Positions 7,592-17,900 are shown, numbered from the stretch's first letter. The stretch is 64,000 bases of DNA from Vulcanimicrobiota bacterium (GCA_013036095.1 JAAXCW010000004.1:1-64000), one strand, 5' to 3'. Notes: generated by a model from the sequence alone, not told the origin. Program-made: numbers and translations.

Positions 7592-9484
7592 TTAGAGCTT
7601 GACCTCAACGCCGAACTCGATCACGCTGTTCGGCGGTAAGCCCAGCGAGTCAGTCAGCGGGCGCGCGTTACGCGCGAGCCAGCGAAACAGGTTCAACTGC
7701 CACGACGGCATGCCGTGCCGCGTGGTGTCGTCGGCAATTTTTGGATTCGCGAGATAGTACGTCGGGCGCGAGAAGTCTACGTCCGGGCGGCGCGCGCGTA
7801 GGAGTTTGAGGATATCGTGAATGCGCGGCGTATCCATGAATCCGTACGACGCCTTCACGCGCAGCAAGCGTGGCGCTAACTGTTCCACCTCAATACGGTT
7901 TTCGGGATGCACGAAGGGCCGGGGCGAGTGCATGACCGTCAGGAGCACGATCGTGTCGTAGATGATGTGACTTCGGATCCAGCCGTGCTGAAGAACGAAC
8001 GGGATGCCGGTCGGCTGCGGGCTCAGAAAAAATGCGGTCCCGCCAACAAGCGTCGGATCTTTGAGCTCTTTTAAAAAGTCGTCGACCGGCATCGTGTGCG
8101 AGTCTAAACTCTCCATCAGACGCCGGCGGCCACGATTCCAGGTGACGAAGATAGTGAAGAGCACCAGCGCCATTGCAACCGGAACCCAGCCGCCCGAGAT
8201 GAACTTCGAGGCGTTTCCGATGAAGAACGGCACGTCCCACGACAGGAAAATGACGATCAGCGGCACCCACTGCCACGCCGGCCATTTCCACTTTTTGCGG
8301 ACCAGTTCTGCGAACCCGATCGTCGTCGTCAGCATCGTGATGGTAACGGCCAGCCCGTACGCGCCCCCGAGTTTGTCCGAAGAACGGAACATAATCACAA
8401 TGAGGATGCATGCAATGCCCAACAGCGCGTTGATCGTCGGCATGTAGATTTGGCCGGCGAAGTGGCGCGAGGTGTGCACGATCCGGAAGCGCGGCAGGTA
8501 GCCGAGTTGAATTGCTTGCTGCGTGAGAGAAAAGACTCCGGTGATGAGCGCTTGGGAAGCGATGATCGTAGCCGCCGTCGCTAAGACCACCATCGGAATT
8601 AAACCCCATCGCGGCACCAGCGCGAAAAACGGCGAGCCGATCGCGCCCGGGTTCGCGAGCACGAGCGCGCCCTGACCGAAATAATTGAGCACGAGTGCGG
8701 GAAAGACAACGGTCGCCCAGGCTATCCCGATCGGTTTTCTGCCGAAGTGCGCAAGATCCGCGTATAATGCTTCGACGCCGGTTACGCATAGGACGACCGC
8801 GCCGAAAATCAGGAAGCTCAACAGCCCGTTGCGTAGGAAGAATTCCCAACTGTACAGCGGATTCAGCGCGACTAAAATCTGCGGATGATGCGCGATCGAG
8901 ATCGCGCCCAGAACCCCAATGACGACGAACCACAATAAAACGATCGGCCCAAACAAAAATCCGATCCCGCCGGTTCCCCGTTTTTGAATGAGAAACAGCG
9001 CGACCAAAATCACGACCGATATTGGCACGATGAAAGGATGCGCCGCGCTTGTCCACACGTTGAGGCCCTCGACCGCGGAGATCACCGAAATGGCCGGGGT
9101 AATCGCTCCGTCGCCATAGAGCATTGAGGCGCCGAAGAGCATGAGCAGTGCGATCGCCGATAGGCCGAGCGGTTTAGCGGCGCGCCGCACCGGCACGAGC
9201 TGTGCCAGCAGAGCGAGGGTGCCGCCCTCGCCGTCAAAATCGGCACGCAGCATGAAAATTACGTATTTTATCGTGACGACGATGACGAGCGCCCAAAAGA
9301 TAAGGGAGCAGATTCCTACGATGTTTTGCGGCGTTACCTTCGCCGGATATTCACCCGCGAAACAGAGCGAAAACGCGTAGAGCGGGCTCGTACCAATATC
9401 ACCAAAGACAATACCTAGCGCGCCCAGAGCTAGCGAGGAGAGCGGTTCCTTTCGCCGGCGGCTGCGCGATTTTTCGACCGGCAT
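7592..9484 (-). CDS. kup: Low-affinity potassium uptake protein Kup
   Basis: A 630-residue K+:H+ symporter of the KUP/HAK/KT family. The N-terminus carries the hallmark LGALGIVFGDIGTSPLYAF. FDGEGGTLALLAQLVP, ASMLYGDGAITPAISVISAVEGL and GVEALYADLAHFGRKPI are all diagnostic. About 12 membrane helices are followed by a cytoplasmic tail with MPVDDFL and YGFMDTPRIHDIL, as in E. coli Kup. The start is ATG at 9484, 23 bases after the sugar-transporter permease gene on the same strand. Its 3' end faces the inverted-repeat element. Confidence 0.97.
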   Translation of the reverse strand: MPVEKSRSRRRKEPLSSLALGALGIVFGDIGTSPLYAFSLCFAGEYPAKVTPQNIVGICSLIFWALVIVVTIKYVIFMLRADFDGEGGTLALLAQLVPVRRAAKPLGLSAIALLMLFGASMLYGDGAITPAISVISAVEGLNVWTSAAHPFIVPISVVILVALFLIQKRGTGGIGFLFGPIVLLWFVVIGVLGAISIAHHPQILVALNPLYSWEFFLRNGLLSFLIFGAVVLCVTGVEALYADLAHFGRKPIGIAWATVVFPALVLNYFGQGALVLANPGAIGSPFFALVPRWGLIPMVVLATAATIIASQALITGVFSLTQQAIQLGYLPRFRIVHTSRHFAGQIYMPTINALLGIACILIVIMFRSSDKLGGAYGLAVTITMLTTTIGFAELVRKKWKWPAWQWVPLIVIFLSWDVPFFIGNASKFISGGWVPVAMALVLFTIFVTWNRGRRRLMESLDSHTMPVDDFLKELKDPTLVGGTAFFLSPQPTGIPFVLQHGWIRSHIIYDTIVLLTVMHSPRPFVHPENRIEVEQLAPRLLRVKASYGFMDTPRIHDILKLLRARRPDVDFSRPTYYLANPKIADDTTRHGMPSWQLNLFRWLARNARPLTDSLGLPPNSVIEFGVEVKL

Positions 9485-9507
9485 CCCATCCTTGGGCTTT
9501 CCCGCTT

Positions 9508-10485
9508 TTACGCCCGTTTGAGGTACCTCTTACGGAGCTCGTCGAGCACCACGGCAAGCAAGATCACGACGCCAAGCACGACCCATTGCAAGTAGGAGTT
9601 GATCTGCAGCAGGTTCATGGCGTTGTCCAAGAAGCCGATGAGCAGCGCACCGAAAAATGTTCCGATGATCGCGCCGCGTCCCCCCATCAAGCTCGTGCCG
9701 CCGACCACCACCGCAGCAATCGCGTTGAGCATCTCGTTGCCGGTCGCGGTTTGCGGCGAGCCCGACGAAAACAGGGACATATACAAGAAGCCGACGATGG
9801 CCGCGCACATTCCGCTGATGACGTAGACGGCGGTCTTTATGCGTCCAACGTTGATGCCGGCCAGGCGCGCGGCTTCTTCGTTCCCGCCGATGGCGAAGAC
9901 GTAGCGTCCGAAGCGTGTGCGCATCAATAATACCGAACTGACGATCAAGACGACGATCATCCAAATGACAGGATAGGGGATCGTGGTATGCGGGATGACG
10001 CCGTAACCGGTATGTTGGAAGTCGGTCATTTGCAGCGGAACCGGCTGACCGCCCGAGAGAATGTAAGAAAGCCCGAGCGCGATCTGCATCATTGCCAGCG
10101 TCGTAATGAATGGCGGCAGATTCAGTTTCACCACCGGCACGGCATTGACGAATCCGGCCGCCGCGCCGACCGCTAAACCGACGAGTAGCGTGGCGGCAAT
10201 GAGTGGAAAACCATGCAGCCCGGTGGCATTCGCGAAGAGCGCCATGACCACGCCGGTGAGGGATATCATCGAACCGATCGAAAGATCGATGCCCGCCGTA
10301 ATGATCACGAACGTCTCCCCGACGCCCATGATGAAGTTGTAGGTAATCTGACGAAGCACGCGGACCAGGTTGTCGGGTTGCAAGAACGTCCCGTGCGCGG
10401 CAAAGTTGATCACGAGCGCGACGACGGCCAGCAACGCGATCGCACCCGCGACGCGCAACCAATACGTACGCGTCTCAGCCTTCAT
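9508..10485 (-). CDS. Sugar ABC transporter permease (RbsC-like)
   Basis: A 325-residue BPD_transp_2 family permease with about 8-10 membrane helices. Diagnostic segments are ETFVIITAGIDLSIGSMISLTG, IGGNEEAARLAGINVGRIKT and VVGGTSLMGGRGAIIGTF. The ATG overlaps the ATPase stop (ATGA). Together with the two genes upstream it forms a complete ribose/simple-sugar-type importer in the order binding protein, ATPase, permease. The precise sugar cannot be deduced. Confidence 0.93.
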   Translation of the reverse strand: MKAETRTYWLRVAGAIALLAVVALVINFAAHGTFLQPDNLVRVLRQITYNFIMGVGETFVIITAGIDLSIGSMISLTGVVMALFANATGLHGFPLIAATLLVGLAVGAAAGFVNAVPVVKLNLPPFITTLAMMQIALGLSYILSGGQPVPLQMTDFQHTGYGVIPHTTIPYPVIWMIVVLIVSSVLLMRTRFGRYVFAIGGNEEAARLAGINVGRIKTAVYVISGMCAAIVGFLYMSLFSSGSPQTATGNEMLNAIAAVVVGGTSLMGGRGAIIGTFFGALLIGFLDNAMNLLQINSYLQWVVLGVVILLAVVLDELRKRYLKRA

Positions 10486-11960
10486 GCCGCGGCACCCGTG
10501 GCCGCAGCGATGACCGCATCGGGCGTGGCATCCGCTCGCGCGAACTCACTCACGATTTGTCCGCCGCGTATGACGAGAATGCGGTGCGCCATGCCAAGCA
10601 CTTCGGGGAGCTCGCTGCTGACCATGACGATTCCGGCGCCGCCCGCGGCAAGTTTGACCATGAGATCGTAAATTTCGGCTTTGGCTCCGACGTCGATGCC
10701 GCGAGTCGGTTCGTCGAAAAGAAAGACTTTCGCGTTCCCGAGCAGCCATTTTGCGAGCACGACTTTTTGCTGATTGCCGCCCGAGAGATTGCGGACCAGT
10801 TGCTCGGTTCCGGGCGTGCGTATCTGCAACTGATCGATGTACTCGCGTGTTGTTTGCTCTTCTTTGCGCCGGTCAACGAGCTGGTTGCGCTCGACGAACT
10901 GTCCCAAATGCGCGAGCGTGACATTTTCGCGCACGCTCATTCCAAGAACCAGGCCTTGCGCTTTGCGATCTTCGGTGATGAACGCGAATCCGGCGTCGAT
11001 GCCGTCGTGCGGAGAGCGGATGCGGATCACGCGTCCCCGCACTTCGATCGTGCCCTTCTGCGGAACGTCGGCGCCGGCAACCGCGCGCACGATTTCGGTA
11101 CGGCCCGCTCCGACCAAACCGGCAAGTCCGACGATCTCGCCTTGCCGCACCTCGAAGGAAACGCCGTTCACCGCAGGGGCGCGCGTCAAATCGCGCACGG
11201 CGAGCGCGACGGGAGCACCGGCCGGTACCGGCGGCAGTTCCGGAAAATGCGACTCCAGCCGCCGTCCGACCATTGCGCGAATGATATCGTCGGGCGGAAA
11301 ATCCTTGGCCGCGCGCGTTTCGATGACGCGGCCGTCGCGCAGCACCGTGACGCGATCGGCTATCAATGGCAACTCTTCCAGCCGGTGCGAAATGTAGACG
11401 ATCCCCACGCCGCGCGCCTTCAGTGCACGGATGACGTCGAACAGTTTGGCGATTTCGCGTTCGGTCAGCGCCGCGGACGGCTCGTCCATCACGATGATGC
11501 GCGCGTTGCGCGAAAGGACTTTGGCGATTTCGATCAGCTGCTGCTGCGCGACCCGAAGCTGCGACGTTTCGACCGTCAACGGCAGCAAGACGCCCAGTTC
11601 GGCGAACACGGCTTCGGCACGCTTCCGCGCAGCACGCTCGTCGAGCAGCAGTCCATTGGCAGGCTCGTTGCCCAAAACAATGTTGTCGATCGCATTGAGC
11701 GCCGGAACCAAGTTGAACTCTTGATAGATCATGCCGATGCCCAGATTTTCGGCTGCGCGCGGCGAGTCGATGGAAACAGTCTTGCCGTCGACCGCAATCT
11801 CGCCCGTGTCGGCGCGCTGCGCGCCCGCGAGGATCTTCATCAGCGTGGACTTACCGGCGCCGTTCTCGCCGACGAGTGCGTGAACTTCGCCCGCCCGGAG
11901 ATCGAGCGAAACATCTTCGAGCGCGCGGACACCGGGAAAGGTCTTCCCGATGCCGCGCAT
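10482..11960 (-). CDS. Sugar ABC transporter ATP-binding protein (RbsA-like)
   Basis: A 492-residue protein with two ABC domains, as in RbsA/MglA/XylG. The first domain has Walker A GENGAGKSTL, a signature-region LRVAQQQLIEIAKVL and Walker B IIVMDEPSAAL. The second lacks a full Walker A (GLVGAGRTE) but keeps LSGGNQQKVVLAKWL and FLFDEPTRGIDVG, the usual asymmetry of this family. The ATG at 11960 starts two or three residues late relative to many homologues, but no better start codon is visible upstream in frame. Confidence 0.95.
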   Translation of the reverse strand: MRGIGKTFPGVRALEDVSLDLRAGEVHALVGENGAGKSTLMKILAGAQRADTGEIAVDGKTVSIDSPRAAENLGIGMIYQEFNLVPALNAIDNIVLGNEPANGLLLDERAARKRAEAVFAELGVLLPLTVETSQLRVAQQQLIEIAKVLSRNARIIVMDEPSAALTEREIAKLFDVIRALKARGVGIVYISHRLEELPLIADRVTVLRDGRVIETRAAKDFPPDDIIRAMVGRRLESHFPELPPVPAGAPVALAVRDLTRAPAVNGVSFEVRQGEIVGLAGLVGAGRTEIVRAVAGADVPQKGTIEVRGRVIRIRSPHDGIDAGFAFITEDRKAQGLVLGMSVRENVTLAHLGQFVERNQLVDRRKEEQTTREYIDQLQIRTPGTEQLVRNLSGGNQQKVVLAKWLLGNAKVFLFDEPTRGIDVGAKAEIYDLMVKLAAGGAGIVMVSSELPEVLGMAHRILVIRGGQIVSEFARADATPDAVIAAATGAAA

Positions 11961-11986
11961 TTGGAGGAGCGGACTAACGGGCTCGG

Positions 11987-12973
11987 TTATTTCGCGTTGG
12001 CCTTCGTGTAGGTTCCGACCGGAACGTCGATGCGCGCCGGAACGGTTTTGCCGGAGAAATAATCGTGGATGACGTCGATCGTCTTGGCCCCGATAACGTC
12101 GGGATGCTGAATCGCGTCTCCCACCATCGAGCCGTTGGCAATCGCCGTGCGCGCTTCGGGCGACGCGTCGTACCCAACGACCGCGATGCCTTTCATACCG
12201 GCGGCTTGAATCGCGGCGACGGCGCCGAGCGCGGAGTCGTCGTTGATGCCGAAGATGCCTTTGAGATCTTTGTAGCGCTGCAGCACGTCGCCGGTATCGG
12301 CGTTGGCCTTGGTGCGCGTCCCGCCCGAGTCAACGTCGGCCACGACTTTGACGTTTGGACATTTCTGCGCGAGCGCCATACGAAAACCTTTGACCCGATC
12401 TTGCACGCTCGTGACTTCGGGCTCGTCGATGATCGCGACGCTGCCCGATCCGTGCAGCGCGTTGCACATCAGCATGCCGGCCTGCTGTCCGCCCTGCACG
12501 TTGTTCGAAGCGACGTGTGAGACCACAACGCCCTGTTTGCTTGCGTTGGCGATGTCGGCCGTGAAGACCGGAATATTCGCGCCGTTCGCCTCGACGATCG
12601 CGCTGCCGATCGCTTGCGAGTCGTATGGCGTCAGGATGATCGCGTCGACTTTGCGCGAGATGAAATCCTCGACTTGCGATTGCTGACGCGCGCTGTCGCG
12701 GCTGGCGTCCACAAACGTAACCTTATAACCGAACTTGACGGCTTCCGATTTCATTCCAGCTTCCATTTGCTGATAAAATTGCGCTTCCAGATCTTGAATC
12801 GAGACGCCGATCGTCTTTGGGCCGGGCGAGTTCACGCCGGCCGTCGTTTTTGCGGTCGTCGTGGTTCCGTTGGTCGTGGTCGTCGAGCCTGAATTTGAGG
12901 AACAGGCGGGCAAAAGCAGGGCAATCGCGGCCAGAGCCGCCGGGCCGAATTTCTTCAAGATCGATCTCCTCAT
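11987..12973 (-). CDS. Sugar ABC transporter substrate-binding lipoprotein (RbsB-like)
   Basis: A 328-residue periplasmic-binding protein of the type 1 (peripla_BP_4) fold. The N-terminal signal ends in a lipobox (LLLPAC), followed by a Ser/Thr-rich linker of about 35 residues. The core starts with KTIGVSIQDLEAQFYQQM and includes VDAIILTPYDSQAIG, FTADIA, IIDEPEV, IFGINDDSALGAV and VVGYDASPEA, all matching the ribose-binding family. It is the first gene of the transporter operon. A TATAAC-like box lies about 35-40 bp upstream. Confidence 0.94.
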   Translation of the reverse strand: MRRSILKKFGPAALAAIALLLPACSSNSGSTTTTNGTTTTAKTTAGVNSPGPKTIGVSIQDLEAQFYQQMEAGMKSEAVKFGYKVTFVDASRDSARQQSQVEDFISRKVDAIILTPYDSQAIGSAIVEANGANIPVFTADIANASKQGVVVSHVASNNVQGGQQAGMLMCNALHGSGSVAIIDEPEVTSVQDRVKGFRMALAQKCPNVKVVADVDSGGTRTKANADTGDVLQRYKDLKGIFGINDDSALGAVAAIQAAGMKGIAVVGYDASPEARTAIANGSMVGDAIQHPDVIGAKTIDVIHDYFSGKTVPARIDVPVGTYTKANAK

Positions 12974-13015
12974 TCTAAAAGAAGCGTCGCGCTCCAGGTT
13001 ATATCCACAGCGGGG

Positions 13016-14809
13016 TCAGCCCCCCTGTGAGCGTTGTGGAGAACGCTCGCGCGCGCCGGTGGTTAAGCGAGCCAGCCAGACGGCCGCCACAACCACGATA
13101 ACGGTGTAGATCGCGCCCTGGAGCGCGTGTCCGTACAGATAGGCGCCGGTGCCGAACAGGGCCGCATAAATGCCGACCAGCCCCAAAACCCAGCAGAGCA
13201 GCGAAGTGGGCAAGCTCTCGGGAGAGGCCGGCGCTCCTGTACGGTTGCGGACTTTAGTCCAGCCGGCTCCCGCGGGACGGACCTTGTCATAGAAAGCGTC
13301 CAATGTCGCATCGTCAACCGGCGGCGTCAGAAACGTCACGGCGAGCCAAACGACCGTAGTGATGCCGACAGTTGTCAGCAGCACGACGTTGTCGTCGAAG
13401 GTATGCCCGGTTTTCGAAAGCGCGAAAAATGTGAGCGAAACCGCAAACGAGGCCGCCATTGCACTCACTTCGGTCCATGCGTTCACGCGCCACCAGAACC
13501 AGCGCAAGAGGTACACGAGCCCAGTCCCCGCGCCGATCGATACGATTAAATGAAACGTCTGCTGCGCGTTGTCGAGCTGGAACGTTAGCGCGATCGCCAG
13601 CAGCATCAAAATGACGGTGAAGATCCGTCCGACGAGCACGTAGTGTTTCTCGGATTTATCGGGCCGAATGAAGCGGCGGTAGAGATCGTGCACGAGATAC
13701 GACGTGCCCCAGTTCAAATGCGTTTCGAGCGTCGAGCGGTACGCGGCGAAGAGTCCGGCCACCATGAATCCCGCAAAACCGGCCGGCAAGAAAACGAGCA
13801 TTGCCGGATAGGCGATGTCGTTGCCGAGCAAGTTGGGCGGAAGGTTCGGGAAGCGGTGCTGGATGTCGCCGAGGGTCGGATACACGATAACCGACGCCAG
13901 CGCGACAATGATCCACGGCCACGGCCGCAGCGCGTAATGCATCACCAGGAACAACAGCGTTCCAAAAACCGAATCTTGTTCGGTCTTCGCCGAGAGCATG
14001 CGCTGCGCCACGTAACTTCCGCCGCCCGGTTCTGCGCCCGGATACCAAGAAGACCACCACGCAACGGTGAGCGGAATGACAAAGATTGCCGCGGCGGTTT
14101 TCCAATCGGAGAAATCCGGCAGCACGTTCAACAAGCTCGGATGCACCGCATGAATATGCTGTAAGAGGCCGTGCAGGCCGCCGACCTGCGCGCTGCGGAT
14201 GGCGAAGAACGCGGCCGCAAACGCACTGGTCATCGTGATGCAAAACTGCAGCATATCGGTGACCATGACGCCCCAGAGTCCGGAAATCGAGGCGAAAATC
14301 ACCGGGAACGATGCGCCGATGAGCAGCGTCTCGAGTTCGGGGATACCGAACAGAATGCTGGCAATTTTGGCAGCCGCCAAGTTTACGCTCGCGATGACGA
14401 AGCAGTTGAAAAACAATCCCAGGTAAACGGCGCGGAAACCCCGCACGAAGGCCGCGCCTTTCCCCGAATAGCGCTGCTCGTAAAACTCCAAGTCGGTCAG
14501 TACGCCGCTGCGCCGCCATAACCGGGCAAAGAAAAAGACCGTCGCCATGCCCGTGAGCAAGAATGCCCACCACACCCAATTACCGGCGATGCCGCCGGTG
14601 CGCACGAGATTGGTCACGAGGTTTGGAGTGTCGGTGCTAAACGTGGTCGCGACAAGCGAGATGCCGATTAGCCACCACGGCGCCTGACGCCCGGCCACGA
14701 AGAATTCGGCCGTGTTTTTTCCCGCTCGCCGCGCGAGCACGATCGCCGGCACGAACATGATGGCGACCGAGACGACGATGATGACCCAATCGAGCGTTGT
14801 CAGGTGCAT
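13016..14809 (-). CDS. Sodium:solute symporter family protein
   Basis: A 597-residue SSS family transporter with about 13 membrane helices. The N-terminal region AGKNTAEFFVAGRQAPWWLIGISLVAT and the FSTDTPNLV segment match the sodium-site helix region of this family; GLWGVMVTDMLQF and FMVAGLFAAYRSTLETHLNWGTSYLVHDLYRRF are also typical. Substrate unknown; large SSS members of this kind often take up sugars or organic acids. Its position directly upstream of a sugar ABC operon on the same strand would fit carbohydrate uptake. Confidence 0.9.
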   Translation of the reverse strand: MHLTTLDWVIIVVSVAIMFVPAIVLARRAGKNTAEFFVAGRQAPWWLIGISLVATTFSTDTPNLVTNLVRTGGIAGNWVWWAFLLTGMATVFFFARLWRRSGVLTDLEFYEQRYSGKGAAFVRGFRAVYLGLFFNCFVIASVNLAAAKIASILFGIPELETLLIGASFPVIFASISGLWGVMVTDMLQFCITMTSAFAAAFFAIRSAQVGGLHGLLQHIHAVHPSLLNVLPDFSDWKTAAAIFVIPLTVAWWSSWYPGAEPGGGSYVAQRMLSAKTEQDSVFGTLLFLVMHYALRPWPWIIVALASVIVYPTLGDIQHRFPNLPPNLLGNDIAYPAMLVFLPAGFAGFMVAGLFAAYRSTLETHLNWGTSYLVHDLYRRFIRPDKSEKHYVLVGRIFTVILMLLAIALTFQLDNAQQTFHLIVSIGAGTGLVYLLRWFWWRVNAWTEVSAMAASFAVSLTFFALSKTGHTFDDNVVLLTTVGITTVVWLAVTFLTPPVDDATLDAFYDKVRPAGAGWTKVRNRTGAPASPESLPTSLLCWVLGLVGIYAALFGTGAYLYGHALQGAIYTVIVVVAAVWLARLTTGARERSPQRSQGG

Positions 14810-14837
14810 GCGGCGGTTATTCTCCTCTGCGCTTCGC

Positions 14838-16409
14838 TTACTTTTTCAGCACCCAGTCCAAAACGGGATCGCGGCCCATCTTGAAATCTTGCCAAGTCGG
14901 AAAGATGACCTTATCGGGTATGATCTCGTTCACCCGTCCGGGCAGAAAGGTATAACGCTGAGTCGAATAGCGGAGTAGCAGATGCGAGTTTGGCAAACGA
15001 TCTTCGTTGGCTTCTTGGCTGCTATTCGGCCGCTCGCCAATGGTTTGGCCGACGAGCATCGCAAGCGTCATCGTGCGGAATTGCGCGGCGTTCGACATCG
15101 CCGCCGAAAACGTATTGGCGCCGACCAGCACGAACAAATGGCCTTTGCGGTTGAGCCATTTTAGTCCAGCGATCGGCTCGATGAGATCGTTCAGCCCCAC
15201 CTTATAATCGCCACCGCTGTTGAGGCGCAGGTCGATGACGATCTTTTGTGGCCGCTTGGCGCGAACGAAATCCATGAAGGCCGGCGCGAGCGACGCAAGG
15301 TTCTCATATCCACGGAAACTCAAGTACACCGTCTTCTCCGGCGCGAGGTAGGTGTACCAAAAATCGTTGCGCGGCTGCTGTTCGTACAATGGCGGCGCTG
15401 GCCAGACCCACATCCATTGGGCGCTGTCCGCTTGCGCCGGCGTGAGCGCTGCCAGTGAGACCTCGGAGCGCAGTCCGGCGTCATTGGCGACGGTGAACGT
15501 AGCGCGGTCGCGCTGCGGAATGATTCCAATCCCATGCAGCGCCATCCCGATGCGCAGAAAATTCTGCGCGCGCGCGTCGCGAAGCACCGGCGTCTCACCG
15601 ATCGGCGTGATCGCCGAATACAAACGATCGCGCACGTCCGCGATCGGTGACCCATTGATGGCTAAAACACGCATGCCGAGAGCGCGCGCACCGTCGCCGG
15701 TCGCTTCGACGACACGATAATCCGACCCGAATCGCCGGAGCGATACCGGAAAGAGCGCCAGGTCGGGCGGAAATTCGACATACGTGTGGCCGTCTCCGAC
15801 GAGGTTGGCAATATGGTCCATGCCCATGTAAATGTGATCCGCATCGAAACCGGCAATCTCTGCATCCAGTGACGCGGCTTGGTGCAGCAGCGACTCACGG
15901 GGCGTGTACTGAAACGGGTTGACGTGTTTTGTCGTCAGTTCGTTTAGGAGAAACTTCAGGTCATCACGCCATTGCTCTTTTGAAATGTTTAAATCGGGCG
16001 TCGTGGGCGCAGGAGCGCGCGCTTCACCCAAACGCTTCAAATCAAATGAGCCCGAGTCCGCTCCGAGCCCGAAGGTTCCGGTTGCGCTGTCGCCATCGAT
16101 GTTGAGCGAGAGCTTGCCGGTGTCGCCGATCGCGCCTCCCCCGAACCGTAAATCGAGCCTCTTGTTCGCGTAGGAACCGTCGAGAATTTGGAACGTTCCA
16201 ACCGGCGTAACGATGCTGCCGCCGTAACGCCCTTGATCGCAGCGCAGGTCAAGCGAAACCTTCAGCGTCCCGGCTTCGTGACTTATTGCGGTTCCCTCGT
16301 AGTGGCCCGCCGGGTCTCCCGAACCGCACGCTGCCGACGCTGCCGCGCATGAAAACAGAACGACGACGCCGATCAAAACCAGCGTTCTTAAGAAAAGCGG
16401 GCTGAACAA
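14838..16409 (-). CDS. Secreted S41-like (tail-specific protease family) protein
   Basis: A protein of about 523 residues. The TTG at 16409 is chosen over an upstream GTG because AGGAGGC (16414-16420) lies four bases before it and the signal peptide then begins at once (LFSPLFLRTLVLIGVV, cleavage near AASA). An N-terminal beta domain of about 120 residues precedes a C-terminal region with KIVIDLRLNSGGD and GANTFSAAMSNAAQF, which match the S41 beta strand and Ser nucleophile. The Lys base is not evident at the usual spacing, so catalysis is uncertain. Confidence 0.75.
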   Translation of the reverse strand: MFSPLFLRTLVLIGVVVLFSCAAASAACGSGDPAGHYEGTAISHEAGTLKVSLDLRCDQGRYGGSIVTPVGTFQILDGSYANKRLDLRFGGGAIGDTGKLSLNIDGDSATGTFGLGADSGSFDLKRLGEARAPAPTTPDLNISKEQWRDDLKFLLNELTTKHVNPFQYTPRESLLHQAASLDAEIAGFDADHIYMGMDHIANLVGDGHTYVEFPPDLALFPVSLRRFGSDYRVVEATGDGARALGMRVLAINGSPIADVRDRLYSAITPIGETPVLRDARAQNFLRIGMALHGIGIIPQRDRATFTVANDAGLRSEVSLAALTPAQADSAQWMWVWPAPPLYEQQPRNDFWYTYLAPEKTVYLSFRGYENLASLAPAFMDFVRAKRPQKIVIDLRLNSGGDYKVGLNDLIEPIAGLKWLNRKGHLFVLVGANTFSAAMSNAAQFRTMTLAMLVGQTIGERPNSSQEANEDRLPNSHLLLRYSTQRYTFLPGRVNEIIPDKVIFPTWQDFKMGRDPVLDWVLKK

Positions 16410-16502
16410 GACTGCCTCCTTCGTACCCCTTGGCGCGCCGCGCGAGCCACTTTCGTCGCGCACGCTCCTTTACTTTGCAAGGCTGCGGCGTGAAAGAGTC
16501 TC

Positions 16503-17225
16503 GTGCTCTCCCTTGCTTTTTCGGCCGCAATGCTCGGCATCGACGGCTACGTGGTGCGCGTCGAAGCCGACAGTTCGCCCGGCTCGCCGGTTTTCGCGAT
16601 CATCGGACTGCCCGACCGCGCTTTAAATGAAGCGCGCGAACGCGTGCGCAGCGCGATCTTCAATTCGGGGTTCATGTATCCGGCCGGGCGGCTGCTCATC
16701 AACCTTTCCCCCGCCGACGTTCGCAAGGAAGGTCCCGCGTTCGATCTTTCGATCGCGCTGGCGCTACTCGCGATGGACGAGCAGATCGACCGGCTCGCAC
16801 TGCAAAATTTCGTGACGTTAGGCGAGCTCGGACTCAACGGTTCGCTGCAGCCGGTCGCCGGAATTCTCCCGATGGTGCTCGGCGCGCGCAATGCCGGCTT
16901 CACGAAGATCGTCGTTCCGCGAGCGAACGCTGAGGAAGCCGCATTGGTCGAAGGCATCGATCTCTTTGCGGTGGAGTCGCTGCAAGACGCGTGGTCGGCG
17001 ATTTCCGGAAACGGATCGAAGTGGCGCACGCACACGAGCGCGCCGGCGCTTTCGCCGCTCGATGAAGTGGTCTACGGCGATTTTGCCGACGTGAAGGGCT
17101 ACACGAGCGGATTAAAAAGTCTAGCTCGACGAGCCCTTCGTGGACTTAAGGGAATCGTTGCGCGGTGGTTTCGCTACGCCATCCGGCACCAAAAATGGCA
17201 TCTGGTCCCAGGTGCGGTCGCCTAG
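16503..17225 (+). pseudogene. comM: comM 5' part, interrupted by the island
   Basis: Residues 1-199 are the N-terminal ChlI domain of ComM/YifB, a Mg-chelatase-like AAA+ helicase used in natural transformation. AMLGIDGYVVRVEAD, GLPDRALNEARERVRSA, LINLSPADVRKEGPAFDL and LGELGLNGSLQPV are all conserved. At the motif DFADVKG the frame leaves comM (codon ggc, 17097-17099) and runs 41 more residues into island sequence before stopping at 17225. The ATPase half resumes at 55862. GTG at 16503 is a full-length start. The fragment lacks Walker motifs and cannot act alone. Confidence 0.93.
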
Positions 17226-17900
17226 TAGACGGCCGGTGCCATTTTTATGCCATTGCTTAAAAAAGAACGCGATATTCCGACGAACGCAGCGATCCCGAAC
17301 CGAATTCACCCATGCTTCCCGCATTGGTCGGTAACCATGGCCGGACTCTCCGCCAACGATCACCCAGTGAATTCCACGGAACGAAACGCGATTCACTGGC
17401 CCCAGCATGGGCTCAATTGACAAGAACCGTACCGGAACATTTACTTCACGCAGCATGTCGACGCGCCACGCAAAAGCATTTGATTCAACGCTTACTCCCA
17501 GCCAAATGTGAGCTGGTATAGGCTCGGCACCGTACCTTTTTTTCAGGTATCGACGCATTCGTTCGGGGCGCTTCGTGAGGATCTGATAAACATGCCGGTC
17601 CACGGATTCCATACGATCGAATACTGAATCGAGATATGCATCGGGAACACCCTTGTGAAATAAGTCACTCATGGAATTAACAAAGACGCGCCGAGGCGCT
17701 TTCCACAGTGCGGGGCGATCGAGCATGTTCGGCCGAAGCATCAGGTCGAATCCGGACTCGAAATAATTCCCCTTAACGCCGCGCCAGCGCTCCGCGAAAG
17801 TCATTGCGTAGCAGTGGTCGCAACCCGGCGAAACCTGCGTGCAACCAGTAACCACATTCCAGGTGGAATCCGTCCATTCGATGCTGGATACGTTGCTCAA
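17121..17900 (-). CDS. Three-Cys-motif (DUF5131, phage Gp37/Gp68-like) protein
   Basis: About 259 residues with NVSSIEWTDSTWNVVTGCTQ at the start and a C-x6-C-x2-C cluster (GCTQVSPGCDHCYA), the DUF5131 signature, which resembles radical-SAM-like cluster binding. VFVNSMSDLFHKGVPD, YQILTKRPERM, IWLGVSVE, FLSIEPMLGP and VIVGGESG are all family motifs. The TTG at 17900 is preferred: AGGAAGGGG lies six bases upstream, and longer frames run antisense into the TcmP start. These proteins usually neighbour TcmP, here divergent and 91 bp away. The stop lies 22 bp from the island edge. Biochemical role not established. Confidence 0.88.
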   Translation of the reverse strand: MSNVSSIEWTDSTWNVVTGCTQVSPGCDHCYAMTFAERWRGVKGNYFESGFDLMLRPNMLDRPALWKAPRRVFVNSMSDLFHKGVPDAYLDSVFDRMESVDRHVYQILTKRPERMRRYLKKRYGAEPIPAHIWLGVSVESNAFAWRVDMLREVNVPVRFLSIEPMLGPVNRVSFRGIHWVIVGGESGHGYRPMREAWVNSVRDRCVRRNIAFFFKQWHKNGTGRLLGDRTWDQMPFLVPDGVAKPPRNDSLKSTKGSSS